Assembly (NCBI GenBank): GCA_009741485.1
Contig: CM019217.1
Coordinates: 38,639,961-38,703,960, forward strand
DNA length: 64,000 nucleotides
Direction of reading: 5' to 3'
DNA from: Malurus cyaneus samueli
Taxonomy: Eukaryota; Chordata; Aves; Passeriformes; Maluridae
Both the position numbers and the translations under genes were made by a program. Shown here in pieces: positions 25,260 through 38,052 of the stretch. Positions within the stretch are counted from its first letter, which is position 1. Every line of letters begins with the position of its first letter. The notes beneath the pieces were generated by a model, which had not been told where the DNA came from, searched no databases, and was given only the letters and a program-made list of their open reading frames with translations.

Positions 25260-27391
25260 ACAATGAATTTTAGAAATCTTAAATAAACTAGACATCACCA
25301 AGAAAGCATATCATACCATCCCATCCCTAGGAAAAAAAAAAAAAAGACATCTCCTTGAAGGGTCTATGGGCAAACTCAAACTTAAGTACCATGTTATTTT
25401 TGAATTAAAAATTTTGCCAAATTGTATAGATTAAGAATTCAAATGGAGATGTATATTTTAATATGTCAATTTTTCATTCATTTAAATTATTACACTATGA
25501 AATTGCAGCTGCTCTCATCCCACATTATCATGAGCAAATAAATACTGGAAATACAACATAATCATAAATTTTAAGGGAGACAGAAAATTCCAGGATGTGA
25601 AGCTTTTATGTATGTATTTTTCTGTTTTGCCTTTTTGAAACTTTTTTTGTCATTAATTAATAGAGAGTGAACATAAAGAAGAAAGTCTTATTTATTTTCT
25701 TCTATTCCTCCAGGTGATAAATAACTCTGGGTTAGCACAAGGAATGACACAGAAAGATGCAAAAAGGATATGAGACTCATTTTGCTGAGGAGGAAAATGA
25801 GGCAGAGGTTTTCCAAGGAGCTCTGTGCAATGTCAGCTTTTCTCATCCAGCACTGTTGCCGTTTCTAGGCAGCTTAGCCCTGCCTTCTTTTCCTTTGTGG
25901 AAGCTGCCTGTGCTGCTTAGGCAGTGCTGACACACGTGCAGCCATGGTGTCAGAGAGCAGCTCTCCACACCTTAGCTCCCCTTGTCCTCCAGGTGACCCC
26001 AGCACCAGCTTTCTTAGTGAGGCTGAGAGTCTGGGATGGAGTAACAGCGTATTTTGGGTTTCATACCATTTGCTGAGCTGGGCTGTGTCTTACTATGAAC
26101 TAAGTGATTAAATTAAATTAAATGCCTGGGGTTATTTAATTTTGGTTCATTGTATTTGCTTAAAGTTATCAACACCTGCAACAATATTTTTTTTTCACAA
26201 ATTTATTTTCTGATTAGCTTCCTTTTTATTCATCAGCTACATGATTAGCAGAGAGCTTTTCACAGTTGTCAGGGAAATCCTTATTAGATTTGGGTTTTGT
26301 TTTGCTATTTCTTAGTGATATTTTCAGAGCAAAGATTTAGAGTGTGCATTCAGATTATTAAACTACAGTTCATCTGTAATAGTATAGAGATGCCTTTTTG
26401 TCATGACTTCAGTTGGTGCATCTTATTACCGAGTAATTTCAAAACAGGGATCCATTAAATTAACATCTTGGTCATATTGTATGAACTAGGTACCTGAAAT
26501 CATGCTTATATTTCCTATTGTCTTCATAGTTTTCCATATCTTACTTTTCTTGTCTCTCCATTTTTAAAAAGAAGCCTAGTTTCACTGTATAACTCTATTC
26601 CCCAGATTTATGCATCATTCAGTGTTCCTTTTACTTTCCTTTCTTCATCCCTTCCCATATCAATTTTATATCAAGGTGACCTTAATTGAGCTTGGTAATA
26701 TAATGTAGTGTTGTTGTAGGACCACCAGGCATCACATTTATTATCCACTAGCAATTTTTCTCTGAAAATTCTGCTTGCCACCAGGAAAAGAGTAATGAAA
26801 CTAAGATCTAAACTCATTCACATATTGAAGTTGCTCTGAAGGCTTTCATTTTTTAATTCATGCCTCTAAATTCTGCAGTCCATAACTCATCATCATGGAA
26901 GTGCAAGAAGTTAGACGAAATTTAATTGCATGAAATTTCAAAGATGCAAATTGGTCAGGGAAGGGAATATTAAATCTATTAAGTTTTGAAAAGCATCTGA
27001 TGCTAACATTAAAAAAGCTCTAGAGGCAACAGAATTCAGTGTGTGATGAAGCTCTTCACTGTGAATCAGTCTTGCAGTCCTCTCATAAGATGAAAAAAGC
27101 TTCTATATATCTGCATTTGCCAGTGGGGCAGAGAAAGGCACTCACTGCAGTAATGGCATTAAGCCTCTAATTCCCATACTGCTCTCTCAAGCAACTTGTG
27201 AAACATTATGCTTATCTGCGGCTTTAATTTAAAGACGGAAGTAAGTTTAAACCACTCAGTAAGTGTGCCAGCAATGCTGTGTTTTCCCACTGGTAGCTGG
27301 TGGGTAACTGTAAAAGCCTCTCACTTCAGGCAGGCTGGTTTGTCTGCATTTTAAATGACCACAAAGCAAACCTGTGATTTTTCCAGTGCTG

Positions 27392-27395
<4 letters not shown>

Positions 27396-27424
<29 letters not shown>
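27396..27424 (+). repeat. Poly(T) tract of 29
   Basis: This is an uninterrupted run of 29 T. The right flank lacks a TTTATT-type signal complement, so there is no support for reading it as the poly(A) tail of a minus-strand retrocopy. It is likely to vary in length between individuals. Confidence 0.92.
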
Positions 27425-27430
<6 letters not shown>

Positions 27431-29689
27431 GTGACTTGGAGAAGTATATCCATCTCAGTGAAACACAGAGAGGCCCCTGCTCTAGTGGTGAGAGGTGGGG
27501 GAGTCTCACATTTGGTCCCAGTTACCTGACCTAATTTTAGAGGGAAAGAAGGGAAGTAAAGGGTTCTGCTGTGCTCTGACATAAAATTTCAATGTTTGCA
27601 GGAAGGAAGATTGCTCAAGATGCCTAAAAGTACTTTCCCTTATCTCCTGATGATACTGTGGTAACCTTAGTGATAGTGACTGTGAGTTGTTAGGAGAAGC
27701 ATTAGGCCTGAAGGAAGGAATTGGCTATCCAGATGGTTAATAAAGAATGGATAACCAGACAAATTAGTCTGGGAAAGCACCTCTCTGGCCTGAGACTATG
27801 TGAAAGCTTTAAAGTTTGATGTCCAGTGTGTAATAAGTTAATGACTGAAAGTGGAAAGCTTTGTGTTAACAGAAATTGCTCTCATCAGTGCAGTGTGTGC
27901 TCATTTAATAATGTATTCTAATGTGTCTTGAAGATTATTTTTTTAAGAGGATAATTTAAAAATTGCAGACCTACAGGTACTCTGCTCCTCCTTTAAATTG
28001 GACTTGTCATGTAGATTTCAATAAAAGCTTTTTGTAAGTAGGTGCTGCAAGAGTATGTTGCGTTTGCATAAGCTTAACCACCTTGCACAAAATAAAATCC
28101 ATCAAAGTGGTTCAGTACGCAGCTAAATTTAAGCCCATGTTTTGCTGTAACCATGTGAATTGTGATTAGTTTTGTTGACCTTAGGGCAGCTCTCTTACCT
28201 GAGTTTGGTTCAACAATGTCTGCAGAAACCAAGCAAGAATCACTTGCCAAACACTGAGATAATAAAGGGAAGAAATAGGAAAGTAGTCTTGGTTCATTCC
28301 AAATAGCTTTTTAGTTCTCAACTGTGAAAGTAATTTTTTCCTAGCCTCCAAGCCCATTCAGTGGGCAATAGTACTGTAGAAATACTCTCTGAATTTTTAT
28401 CTCAAGGCTTAATACTATTTTCCCTTTCTTCCCATAAAGTTTTATATACCTCATAGTCATTTAATCCAATTGAGAACAATATCATCCCCTGTGTCCTGAG
28501 ATTTCTTCTTAAAAGGGTCTCCATCCACTTTCCAAACCACTTCACTGGTATGAGTGCTCTTATGCAAACAGTGAGTGAAGAACTGGAACTTTCTTTTATA
28601 ATCTTGGGTTATTTTCCACTACCATCATTGTAAATTGGCATGATAGATTATAACTTCTCTAATTTTTATATAGCACAAGACTAGTTTTTGAAGTTTTGCA
28701 GATGGATAATTGAGAACAAAAAGACTTAACACTCATGGCAGTCCCAATGTTTGTAGTAGCAAAACAAACACCTGTGTGAACTGGAGGGTCCTCGATCATT
28801 GATTTCAGTGAGATAGTGAGGCTCTCTCCTTCCCAGGATTTTTACCTATATTTTGGGATAAAAATGGCTGTCTGGAGAAACAGAGCTGACAGCTATGAGA
28901 TATTTCTACTATTTTTTTCTTTTTTTTTTCCTCTCAGTCTTGCATCTCTCTGATGTGCTGCCAGCATTGGTTAGAGATCTCACAGAGTATAATTTATAGA
29001 GATGACAAGCCTAGTTACCAGACTTCCTGAGCATATCGATGATCAGGACTCAATCCACTTCAGTTTATACTTCAGCCTGTGTCATAAAGACTTTATGGTA
29101 ATTAACCAGCTCTCCCTAATGATCAAGTATAGCAACTCAGAAGATTTTTTCATGTTAATCTAAACTTTCTGCCAAGGAATCTTGTGTCTTATTCTATTGC
29201 TGATTTCAATTAGACAGTTTTGTCACAGTGATTACTTAAAATTAAGAAAAGTAAGTGAACAATTAATTATGAATTATTTATAAATTATTAATCATGATTA
29301 CATGACAGGAAAACTATGTCAGTTGTCAGAGTAGAATGAAATTTGACAGAATCTATCCAACACACATGATGCTGCTTTGCTCATGATTACTTGTCATTGA
29401 AAGAGCCACAGTTCTACTTCAGCAGAAACAGAAACCTGAGGAAACATTTCTTTAATGTGAAAATCAGAGGAGGAGATGCTGCCATAGTCAGAGGATGAAT
29501 ACTGTCCTTCATACTACAATGTCCAAACCTGCCCAGGTCACTTTCATTTATTTAAGTCCTGATATCATTAATATCAAAAAGCTAACACAGCTACACTAAC
29601 ATTTCTTTAAGGACTTGGTGTCAAAACAGCTTGACTAGCTATAATTCCCCACTCACAAATGGGAAACCAATAAACATTCAAGGTGATGT

Positions 29690-29925
29690 AGCAGCTTCTG
29701 GTCACCTCCTGCTAGCCCCTGGATTGCTAGTGTCCCATGATGTTCCCCTTCTGTCCTGTGTGGGGTCATCCCTGACGTTTGTAAGCTCTGCCAGCCCCTC
29801 CCTGCAGCACCTGTGCTCTATGAGTGCATGGCGGTGCCGGGCGCTTTGGGAACCCTTCCTTGCTGCCTTGCAGGAGACATTTCCAAATCCACCGAGACTG
29901 CTCTGCAGGGCTTCCAAGTTTGCTT
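29690..29925. other. GC-richer islet
   Basis: About 230 bp rich in G+C compared with the AT-rich surroundings, with a few CpG (gcggtgccgggcg near 29832). A 113-codon plus frame (29631-29972) and a 71-codon minus frame (29917-29702) both cross it, so neither frame is preferred. It could be an old repeat, an exon of a non-coding transcript or a regulatory element. Nothing in the sequence decides. Confidence 0.35.
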
Positions 29926-30089
29926 TATATCATAGCGATAGCACATCTGCTTTTTGGCTTCTTTCATTTTAAGCTATAATTAGTATAACAGCAGCATTGC
30001 GTCATCTGACTTCAGTCTAGGTTTTTTAATGAAAAAATAGATCTTGCCTTCTTCTGTTCTTCCTTCTCCTTGAACATGTTCCACATGAG

Positions 30090-30420
30090 CAGGGAGTGTT
30101 GGCCTCCTGTCCTCACCCTGACACGCTGGTAGCACAGCCATCAGCTCAGGACAGTAATTCTGCTCTCATTCCCCTCTGTCATGAGCCTGCTTCTCCTCCC
30201 TCTGCCACACCACGGCTGGTGTTCCCTGCTTGGCTGGGCTTCCCTGCTCTTTCACCCTTTGGGCTGCAGTTCCTGCACTGTCCTAACCTCTCTTTTTGCC
30301 ATCTTCAGGTTTGGCCACCTAGAGACTCGGAGCCATGTAGCAGGGGGGATGCCTGAGCCACACTGTGTGTAAGCAGCATGCAGGGCTGCACCTCTCAGCA
30401 CTGCCTTTAAAGTCTCTCCA
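30090..30420. other. GC-richer islet with acceptor-like site
   Basis: A C- and T-rich block carries frames of 86 codons (30096-30356) and 63 codons (30181-30372) in different phases. A pyrimidine-rich stretch ending ttgccatcttcag at about 30309 resembles a splice acceptor, but no matching exon or donor can be argued. No known protein is recognised. Confidence 0.3.
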
Positions 30421-31929
30421 GGAAGGATAATAATGAAAATGCCTATTAAAAAAGGTATTTATTAAGGAAAGAAATCATTGTCACTCATGCTCTTCTTTAT
30501 TCCATCAAGACTCAGCGTCTTGGTATCTGCGCAACTCTATGCATATGTGCATAGTAAAAATAGCAATGCAACTTAAAATTCAAGTCACTTTCCAACAATT
30601 TTTTTAAGTCCCTCCCTGCATGACTTCTGCTGTGCTAATTACACTCCCCTGTAGGATCAATGCTTTACTCATTTAAATATGTTGTACCAATATTGTCACC
30701 AATTATTTTAACTGCTTCAAAAGGCAAATTGCTTTATGCCAACAATTAGAAAACAACTGCTTTGTTTTTCCTTTATGTAAATGATTTGGCATTAGCATTT
30801 CCCTTTTCAAACAGGCATTTGATACAGGACAAGTAGTAGTATTACATAAAAGAGTAGAAAGCAAGAAAATAATCACATCTCTCAAAAGGCAGAAAATTAT
30901 AATAGTCTCTGTGATAAGCAGATAATTCTTAGAAACCAAATACTGAAGTTACATCTGCTCTTGGGAAACCTGATCAGCAGATATTGTACACAGCAGGTAG
31001 GGCATGTTTTCACAGCACTTAGGGAAATTACAACAGCAACTCTTACACCTGTAAAACACATAGTATGCCTGATTTATTTTTAAACTTAGGATCTGCTTTT
31101 CTTTAAAAGTTAGGCACTATGTGCTTCTGTAGTAACACACAGTCTCTACCAGCAAACCATTTTAAGGGCAAGTACTACTTGCCTCACATGAACTATCACG
31201 TTGACAGTCCCAAACAATTGTTCACTTAAGGAAAGAAGATTTGCTGCCTCTCCTTGTCTGTTCTTTTAACTTCATAATTGCTTACTTGTAAGAGGAAAGG
31301 AGAAAGAGGAGCAATAGAGCATTCCATAGAAACGCTCACATTTGTTTGCTTGTTTGATGGAAAACCAGTATGTATCACTGGCAATTAAACAAATATTGTA
31401 AAGTGAAACTGACAGAGTAATATCTCACTTTTGGGCTTTGATTTTCAGGCTCTTGTTCTTTCATTTGCTCTTTGGAATTATGAAGCAGTCCTTAGCACAG
31501 AGACATCCATTTTAAGGCACTGGAAGCATTTGTCAATTCAGCTTGAGTGCAGTAAGCGTCTGATGCTGAGGCTTAGAGATGGTTCAGTGTATGTGCAGTA
31601 GCTGAGGCTCACTGCTTTATTCAGTCAGCATTAAAATTCTCAAAACATGATTGGGTTGGGAAATGTCTGGGAACTGCTTTGGTGGGGTTTTTTGTTGTTG
31701 TTGTTTGGGTTTTTTTTTCCTCTCATAGAAATATTATCTTTATCTTTCTCACTTGTGAGTCAGAAAGATATATGTGACCATCTGAAATTATCATGTGGAA
31801 TAGTTGGACTGTTTGAGTTTATGAAACACTTGTGTTTTTAAGTAATAGAATCAATTTTCCTATTTAACCATGGTGTAAAGAGCATGTGGAAAAAAAAAAT
31901 TCTTTACACTGAGCACACTGACATTGAAA
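30421..31929. other. Unannotated DNA with a T/G simple tract
   Basis: Nothing coding is recognised. Bases 31686-31718 are a low-complexity T and TTG tract. Confidence 0.5.
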
Positions 31930-32440
31930 TTTATGCAAGAAAGGTGCCTGGCTATTGTGCAGGCCCAGACTGCCCCTGCAGACTGGGAGTTGCTGGTTTG
32001 TCTGCACAACACTGAGGTGTCTGTCTCTAGACTGCTCTGGGCAAGACTCACCTTTTCAGCTGGGAGCAGAGGTGGAGCAGGGCACTGTGTGCCAGCTGGG
32101 TGACACCAGCAGGGGCTCTGCCCTGGATGTGCCTCTGTCCTGCCAGGGCTGTGCATGTGACACAGCAGCCCCAGCATGAACTCTTTGCTGTCCCTTGGAA
32201 ATGGGTGTCCTTGCTTGGCAAAGCATAGTGGTAAATCTGAGCTGTAGCGTGGTGCAAAAAAACTTCATCCAACACAGTGCCCAGCTTGTCATGCTCCATA
32301 AGTAGTACCTGAAGTTGTGAAGTATTTGTGAGATGCTTAATTGCCCGTGCTACTTCTAAAAACAACAGGTAAACATTTACTGAGTGCTGTCTGTGTCTGA
32401 AAGTCACCATTAATCAGCGGCCAGTTTACCTTCCTCTTAT
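31930..32440. other. GC-richer segment with a 120-codon minus frame
   Basis: Bases 31930-32200 are G+C-richer than the surroundings. The minus frame 32410-32048 is open for 120 codons, and a second minus frame (32292-32056) overlaps it in another phase. The longer product begins with His/Arg and Leu-rich sequence and contains several Cys in its second half. I recognise no family and no flanking splice pattern. Because two phases are open at once, the openness probably reflects base composition and not selection. Confidence 0.25.
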
Positions 32441-33600
32441 GAACAAATAGGATTTCACAGCCTGGTTTGGGATCATGTTCCCTACACAGCAGAGCCAGTT
32501 CCCCAGCAGCTCTGCTTGTATCTGTTCCTCAAAGGTCAACTGGGCTGAGGTTTGGAGCTCTCTGCAGGGTGATGTAGGACCACTTTAAATACTGCAGATC
32601 TGGAGCTTAAATAACATTCAAATGAACTCTATTCTGCCTCTAAGCTACTGTTGTAGCAGGTCTGCTTCAAAAAGCGATGCTGGCTTTCATGTCTTTCTCT
32701 GGAGGAATAAATCTGAGGCTTCATTCACATGAAAAAATCTCAGTATGATTTATTTACAGGTTAAGGGCCCAAGCACATCCCTATAAATAATGCTTTAGCC
32801 TTATTTTTTCCTGTGTGAACTTTGCATTTTTTGTGTGTCTCCTAAGGCTTTTGGGTTATTATCACAGAGAATATCACTACATTTTATGTACTGTGTTGGA
32901 GAAGACAAGTTGTTTTCCTTCAACCTAAAGAACTAACATCTAAAGCTAGTCTGATACCTGACATCCTTTCTTCTATTAATTCCTATCATGATTCCATTTC
33001 TTTCCCAAAGTAGACACCTAACTATCACTCAACTGTCTACTTTGGCATGTATTTCAAGATGCTGCAAGTAGTCCAAATAAAAACTGTTAGGTTAGACAGG
33101 TTTCTTTCCAACATGACTGTAGTTGTGTAAAAATTTTTTAAAAAGTGAAAGAACACATTACTGAATATAGATTAAAAAAACTGTATTTATTTTATTTTCA
33201 TAACTTTCTTTAAAGACCAGTTATAGTCCTTTAAATTTTTAAATTACAGGTATTAATATGGCTTGCTAGAGGTCTAGCTTTGTCATATTGTATTATCTGC
33301 TACAAAATATTATTAGTCATCACATAAATTATGAATTAGTGTTCATTAAGTACTAAGTATAACTAAATAATCATTTTAACTGAAGACCTCCAAGTCTGAA
33401 ACCAGAACATTAACAAAATTGCATAACAAAACCAGAATCATGTAAAACTATACCATTTCTTAGACAATGGGTATCTGTACAGACATTGTATTTTCGCATT
33501 GATTTTATTGTTGCAATCAATATAAATATGTCTTTTAAAAGTCTTCCTACTATTTTAATATCTGACACTTCTAGCTTAGTGTGTGAGAATAAAATACAAT
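32441..33600. other. Unannotated AT-rich DNA
   Basis: I see no gene, RNA or known repeat here. Confidence 0.5.
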
Positions 33601-33625
33601 TACACGTTTCTCACTGGGCTGCCAG

Positions 33626-34213
33626 ATGATCTCTTGGTGGAATGACCCCCAGGTCAAAGATATAACGGGCTGCTTGCTGCTTTTTATGATGTTTTTACTG
33701 GGACGGTTTTTATTAGAGTGTAGTGGATGCTGGTATGTGTGTAGTGAGTCAGGGCCTTGGGACATTTATGCCACCTGTCATCCCCTCTTAGGAGCTTTGA
33801 TCTTGCATACACTGGTTGAAAAAATTATTGTGCCATTTTTCAGTTTCAGCCTGCAGTGGTTTAACACAGCTACTGACACTTTTTCACAATATGAGTTGAT
33901 ACAGACAAGCATTTTTGAAGAAAGCCCCAAGGCTAACAATAATATTTATATCTTCTGTCATTCATGGAAAAGCAGAGCCAATAAAGCAGGCAAAGGAACT
34001 GGTATGTGTTCCCTTTTGCTCATTAATGTTTTAGCTTATTCTGCGGGTGTTCTGTGGAAGAGTGGTTGCTTTCATTTTCTCATGAAAAGAAAATGCTATA
34101 TTTCTTATTCAAATCTATTGCCTTTGAGATTCTGCTTTAAGATTTTTCTTGAAGGATGTTGTTCATCTCCTTTACACAGAGAGACACACAGCACAGAAAT
34201 ATGTATGTACTGA
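33626..34213 (+). other. 195-codon open frame, coding status doubtful
   Basis: This is the longest open frame outside the LTRs. Its product would open with a hydrophobic segment (residues about 16-31: GCLLLFMMFLLGRFLL), contain further hydrophobic stretches, and be rich in Cys, Phe and Ser. I recognise no domain. In AT-rich DNA of this length a frame near this size is not far from chance expectation, and codon use shows no obvious bias. A single exon without neighbours or promoter is unlikely to be a gene. A conserved non-coding element is another possibility. Confidence 0.2.
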
Positions 34214-36969
34214 ACAATACTGGATTGGCCTTGAAAAAAGAGATGCACTGCAGAAACAGTGACGAATGCAGATGGAGGAACAGAGCAGCTGGTACAATAG
34301 GAAGTGCCTACAACCTTCCAGGCTGCATATCTGTTTGAAGGAGGAGGGGAAGGGTTTTCAGAAAGGCAAATCTCTCCTTTCTGTGGTTGCATGTAAAAGC
34401 AACCATGCTGTACTTCTCATTCTGAAGGTCTGTCTTTGATTCCCTTGATACAAAGTATATCCAGTTCCCACTGCTCTTTTCGCTGGCTGAATTGCAACCT
34501 GCTTCTGTTCTCTTCCACTGCCCCTTCACTGTGAGGTGCTGCATATCCTTCTCATATTCCTTCAAATTTCAGGAGTGCATTTTTCCTGAGCTCCTGCTCA
34601 GGTGTTTAAGAGTCACAACGCTTTCCCTTCTTTAATAACTACTCAATCTCAGAAAGCTTATTAAAAGCATTTATAATCCTAAAGTAGAATGTAGAACAGA
34701 ATAGAATTTGGGTTGCAATATCCCTGTTGGTACCTGCTTGGGTGGTTTAACAAAACAAACAATTTTCTGCTTATTTTATTCTTTACTATAGTCCAAATAT
34801 CCCCTCTACAACTTCAGAATTTGGCAGCAGGGTGGTAGCAGGAAGTTGTGACATGCAGACAGGGCTGATGCTTCACTCCAGCAGCTACTAGAGAAACAAA
34901 AAGACTTGTGATTCTGAGATAAAATTATCCTTTCTTCCTCTGAGGAATTGAGAGCAGCAGTCAGGGATGTCTGTGCTGATGCATGGGAGCAGAGCCATAG
35001 CACTTTTCTCTCCAGTACGTTTGGATTTGTATTGGTTATAAAGTTGTGTATTGGTTATGAAGACTGATGCACTTTCGGTGCGGAGGGGGGTTCTGTGCAT
35101 TTCGTTAGCTTTTTTAAGGTAATTCATTTAAAAAGAGCTGGGAAGATCATTCTGTTCACCCACTCACATCTGTTTATAAAAATATCATACATGCGTTTGG
35201 ACCCAAAGCAATTGACAAGATTTTTAATGAAAAATGTCCTTGACAGAACAAATGATAAATAAATTATCCTTTTAAGAGAGAAAATATGCTATTGTAGATG
35301 AAATTGGACTGTTTAAGTCTGATTTAGAGAGTACTTCTTAATTGAATACAAGAGAGAAGGCTCCTGATCTGGTGACTGGGAAAACATTTGTATATAAAGT
35401 ACCTTGATAAAGGCCAAAATAAATAACATTATTTTTACCTTTTTAAAGTACCAAAGTATGTAAAGTAACAAAGTAAATGCCACTGTTTGTGTTGTCTATA
35501 CAAAAGGCACATAGCTGATTTGTATGTGTTGTTTGACATAGCACCATAGGCACACTTGCTCACATCCATGGTACTTTACTATTTTAATTCTAGTTTAGTG
35601 GATGTTCACTTTCAAATTAAGAGGACCAAATCTGCTAGAAATAAGTCCATAGAATAATCCACAGGAAAAAATCCAAAGTGTTGATGAATACATGTGAATT
35701 GTTTTTTCATTTTCATGTTTTAAAGTGCCACTGTGTGGAGAGGAGTTTGGAATAAGTTGATTTCTCGTACTTAAAAACCAGTCACAAAAGTCCAGAATAA
35801 TTCCATGTAAGCGTGGACACCTGGCTGTCATACTTAAATTAGGCTTCTAAATTAGAAAGTTGAGTTCTAATGGTGGGTTAAATACTCAGTGAGCTGAATA
35901 ATGTTTGAAAGTGATTTTACTTGAATATCAATCCTAGTATAAGAAGTAATAGATTTCATTTAAATGCTGAAAATGTAGTGATGTGAATCTGGAGCCCATC
36001 TGGAGTAGTAGCATTCCAGCTGTTTCTCTTTGTGCCTAATTTCATGGTGGTCAATGAAGGTCTCACAAGCATATATGAGGCATATATGATCTCACCAGAT
36101 TCTTATAGTGCATCCACCTGTTCCTTGTCACTGTTTCTCAGTCATCCACATCATCCTAAACAATGTGAAACAATAAAGAACTACTGAAATGTCATGGGCC
36201 AGATAGAAAAATCTGGTAATCACTCAAAGTTGAAAGACACGGAAAATTCACAGGAAGATGAGAATGATACATAGGAAGATCAGGGTGACCTTAAAACAGC
36301 ATTAATAGAATTGGAATGAAATGTTCTAGTACAAAGTCAGGTGCTAAGAAACTGCTAATAAAAAGTCTACTGTAAATTAAAAATGAGTGATAAAGACAGA
36401 GACCCAGTTAATAATAGAATCTCTATGCAACAAGAGCTTTGAAAAAGACAAAAGCCTTCCTAGAATGTTTAAATTCAGAGGTATAGGAAGTATTTATGCT
36501 TTTGTAAAACATCTTGGTCAAATTATGATCAATCATAATCCAAAACTAATAGCATATTTTCATGCATATAATTCAAGAATTATCTGGTTAAAGAAAAACA
36601 CAAAACCTAGCAAGAAAAAATCCCTGCCTCGTAAATCACAAGAATGATACAGTATATGTTTGTTCTTATAAGAGAACATTAAATGACAGCCTGATGACTT
36701 CAGAGCCTTCTTTCTTTATGGCAGGTGCCTCTCTCCCCTAACATTTTTATAGCCCTTTACAGCTATCAGCTACAACTCCTGATCCCAGTCCCGTCTGTTT
36801 CAAGTCATTTGCTATTTTAAATGTGCTCATACTTGAAAATAATTCCAGCTTATGAATTTTAAAACAGTGAACTTTTAAACTGAAAATTTCACAAAAGGGC
36901 ATTTGGGATGAACGGGCCATCAGAGGACATACCTTATGGGGCAAGCTTAAAAGATTCCTACTTAGCTTA
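34214..36969. other. Unannotated AT-rich DNA
   Basis: No gene or transposon is recognised. An imperfect 16-bp direct repeat occurs at 35028-35043 and 35047-35062 (tgtattggttataaag, one mismatch). Overlapping minus frames at 34105-34565 and 34806-35127 are short and domain-free. Confidence 0.5.
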
Positions 36970-36998
36970 TGTTGAGGAAAGTTTCCAGTCTGACCATT

Positions 36999-37490
36999 CA
37001 CGGCGCTCTCTGGCGCTCACACTCCCAAGTCCGGAAACTTGAACTGCTGGGATGGAACCCCTTCACAGGAACATCCCGAGCTGGTGCCTCCGAGCCGGAC
37101 CCCGACAAAGGAACCCCGGGCTTTTACCCCCTCCCAATCTGTACCTGCACACCTGCTTCACTCTTCCTGCTGGGTCTTCGGCTTCTATCCCCCTCTCCGT
37201 GTCCGCCCATCTCGCTGGATCCACGGCTCTTTATCTCCTTTGCTATCCAAAAGGTGGGTAATTCCCGGCACCTGCCATGCCTCTCATGTCCATGGAGCTG
37301 GCTGGCCTCACCCATCTCCGTGCCCTTTGTTCTCCCCAAGTGCTGGCACTTCATGGCCTCCTCTCAGGCTCACCTCAGCTCAGCTGGCAGCCTGCACACC
37401 CAGCTACCCACCCCAAATGAATTCCTCAACACTTGGAAAACCTCAGGCATTGCTTTCCATACCAGTCTGCTTGATGCCTTCAGCCGGTAA
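36999..37490 (+). other. CpG-enriched segment with 173-codon frame and donor-like end
   Basis: This C-rich block inside the putative LTR has about 17 CpG, far more than its surroundings. The frame 36969-37490 is open for 173 codons, and a second frame (37039-37494, 151 codons) is open in another phase, so openness follows composition. The block ends in cagccg|gtaagt (about 37489), a good match to a splice donor, after which the DNA turns AT-rich. The predicted products are Pro/Ser/Leu-rich with no known domain. It may be LTR U3 sequence, or a first exon and promoter of a non-coding RNA. I cannot decide between them. Confidence 0.35.
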
Positions 37491-37929
37491 GTAGTTTGAC
37501 CCAGAAAGTTGCTAAGGTAAAAGGTAAAGAAAACTTTAAATAACAGTAACAGTAATGGGTCTGAGTAAACACATTTTCTATTATAAGGATATAAAAGTAT
37601 AAAACTGTAGGAGTTATATTCTTCAATAGCCTTGAAACAGCAGCAGTGGAGAAGCAAGCCCTCAAAATTGATTGCTGTTGAAAGGAATGAGAAGGGAATG
37701 TCTTTACAAACAGACTGATTCTGGGGGTAAGACAAGGCTGATACTGGGAGACAGAAGGAAACAATGGGAAGGATTTTCATAGGAGTTCCTTTGACTGACT
37801 TATCCCAGACTATGTTAATAGACTACAAGTACAGAGACACAGAGATGTATATTGAAAGGAGGCAATGTATGATAGAAGGGGGGGTTTTCATCAGGCATTT
37901 CAGGGAGCCTGTACTCTCAAGTACCTCAA

Positions 37930-37977
37930 CCAATGGGGAAAGAGAGAGGGAACTGCAGCCGGGAAATTAGGATAAAA
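37930..37977 (+). promoter_or_regulatory. LTR promoter elements (CCAAT and TATA-like)
   Basis: A CCAAT box (37930-37934) lies 37 bp upstream of gataaaa (37971-37977), the usual spacing in a retroviral U3 promoter. Transcription would start near 38000. Whether it is still active cannot be read from sequence. Confidence 0.5.
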
Positions 37978-38046
37978 CGAGGCTGCGTCCTCTATGAATT
38001 TGAGAGACCCCATGGGAAATGCCCATGACTTCTTCCTTTATTCATT

Positions 38047-38052
38047 AATAAA
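38047..38052 (+). terminator. LTR polyadenylation signal AATAAA
   Basis: A canonical AATAAA is followed within 10-40 bases by gtgagtcctctgtctcc, a GT/T-rich downstream element. Its place between the TATA-like box and the LTR end fits the R region. Confidence 0.55.

Larger units (their letters stand above)
22381..29689. other. 7.3 kb without recognisable genes
   Basis: No exon, RNA gene or clear transposon was recognised. Simple features are poly(T) of 16 at 23869-23884, a run of A near 25331-25344, a 9-bp tandem repeat at 25239-25259, a taaat-type pentamer repeat near 26110-26124 and T29 at 27396-27424. The region 25.74-26.05 kb is somewhat richer in G+C. Open frames reach 108 codons (27582-27256, minus), but that frame contains the poly-Lys translated from the T29 run and is not a gene. 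Confidence 0.5.
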
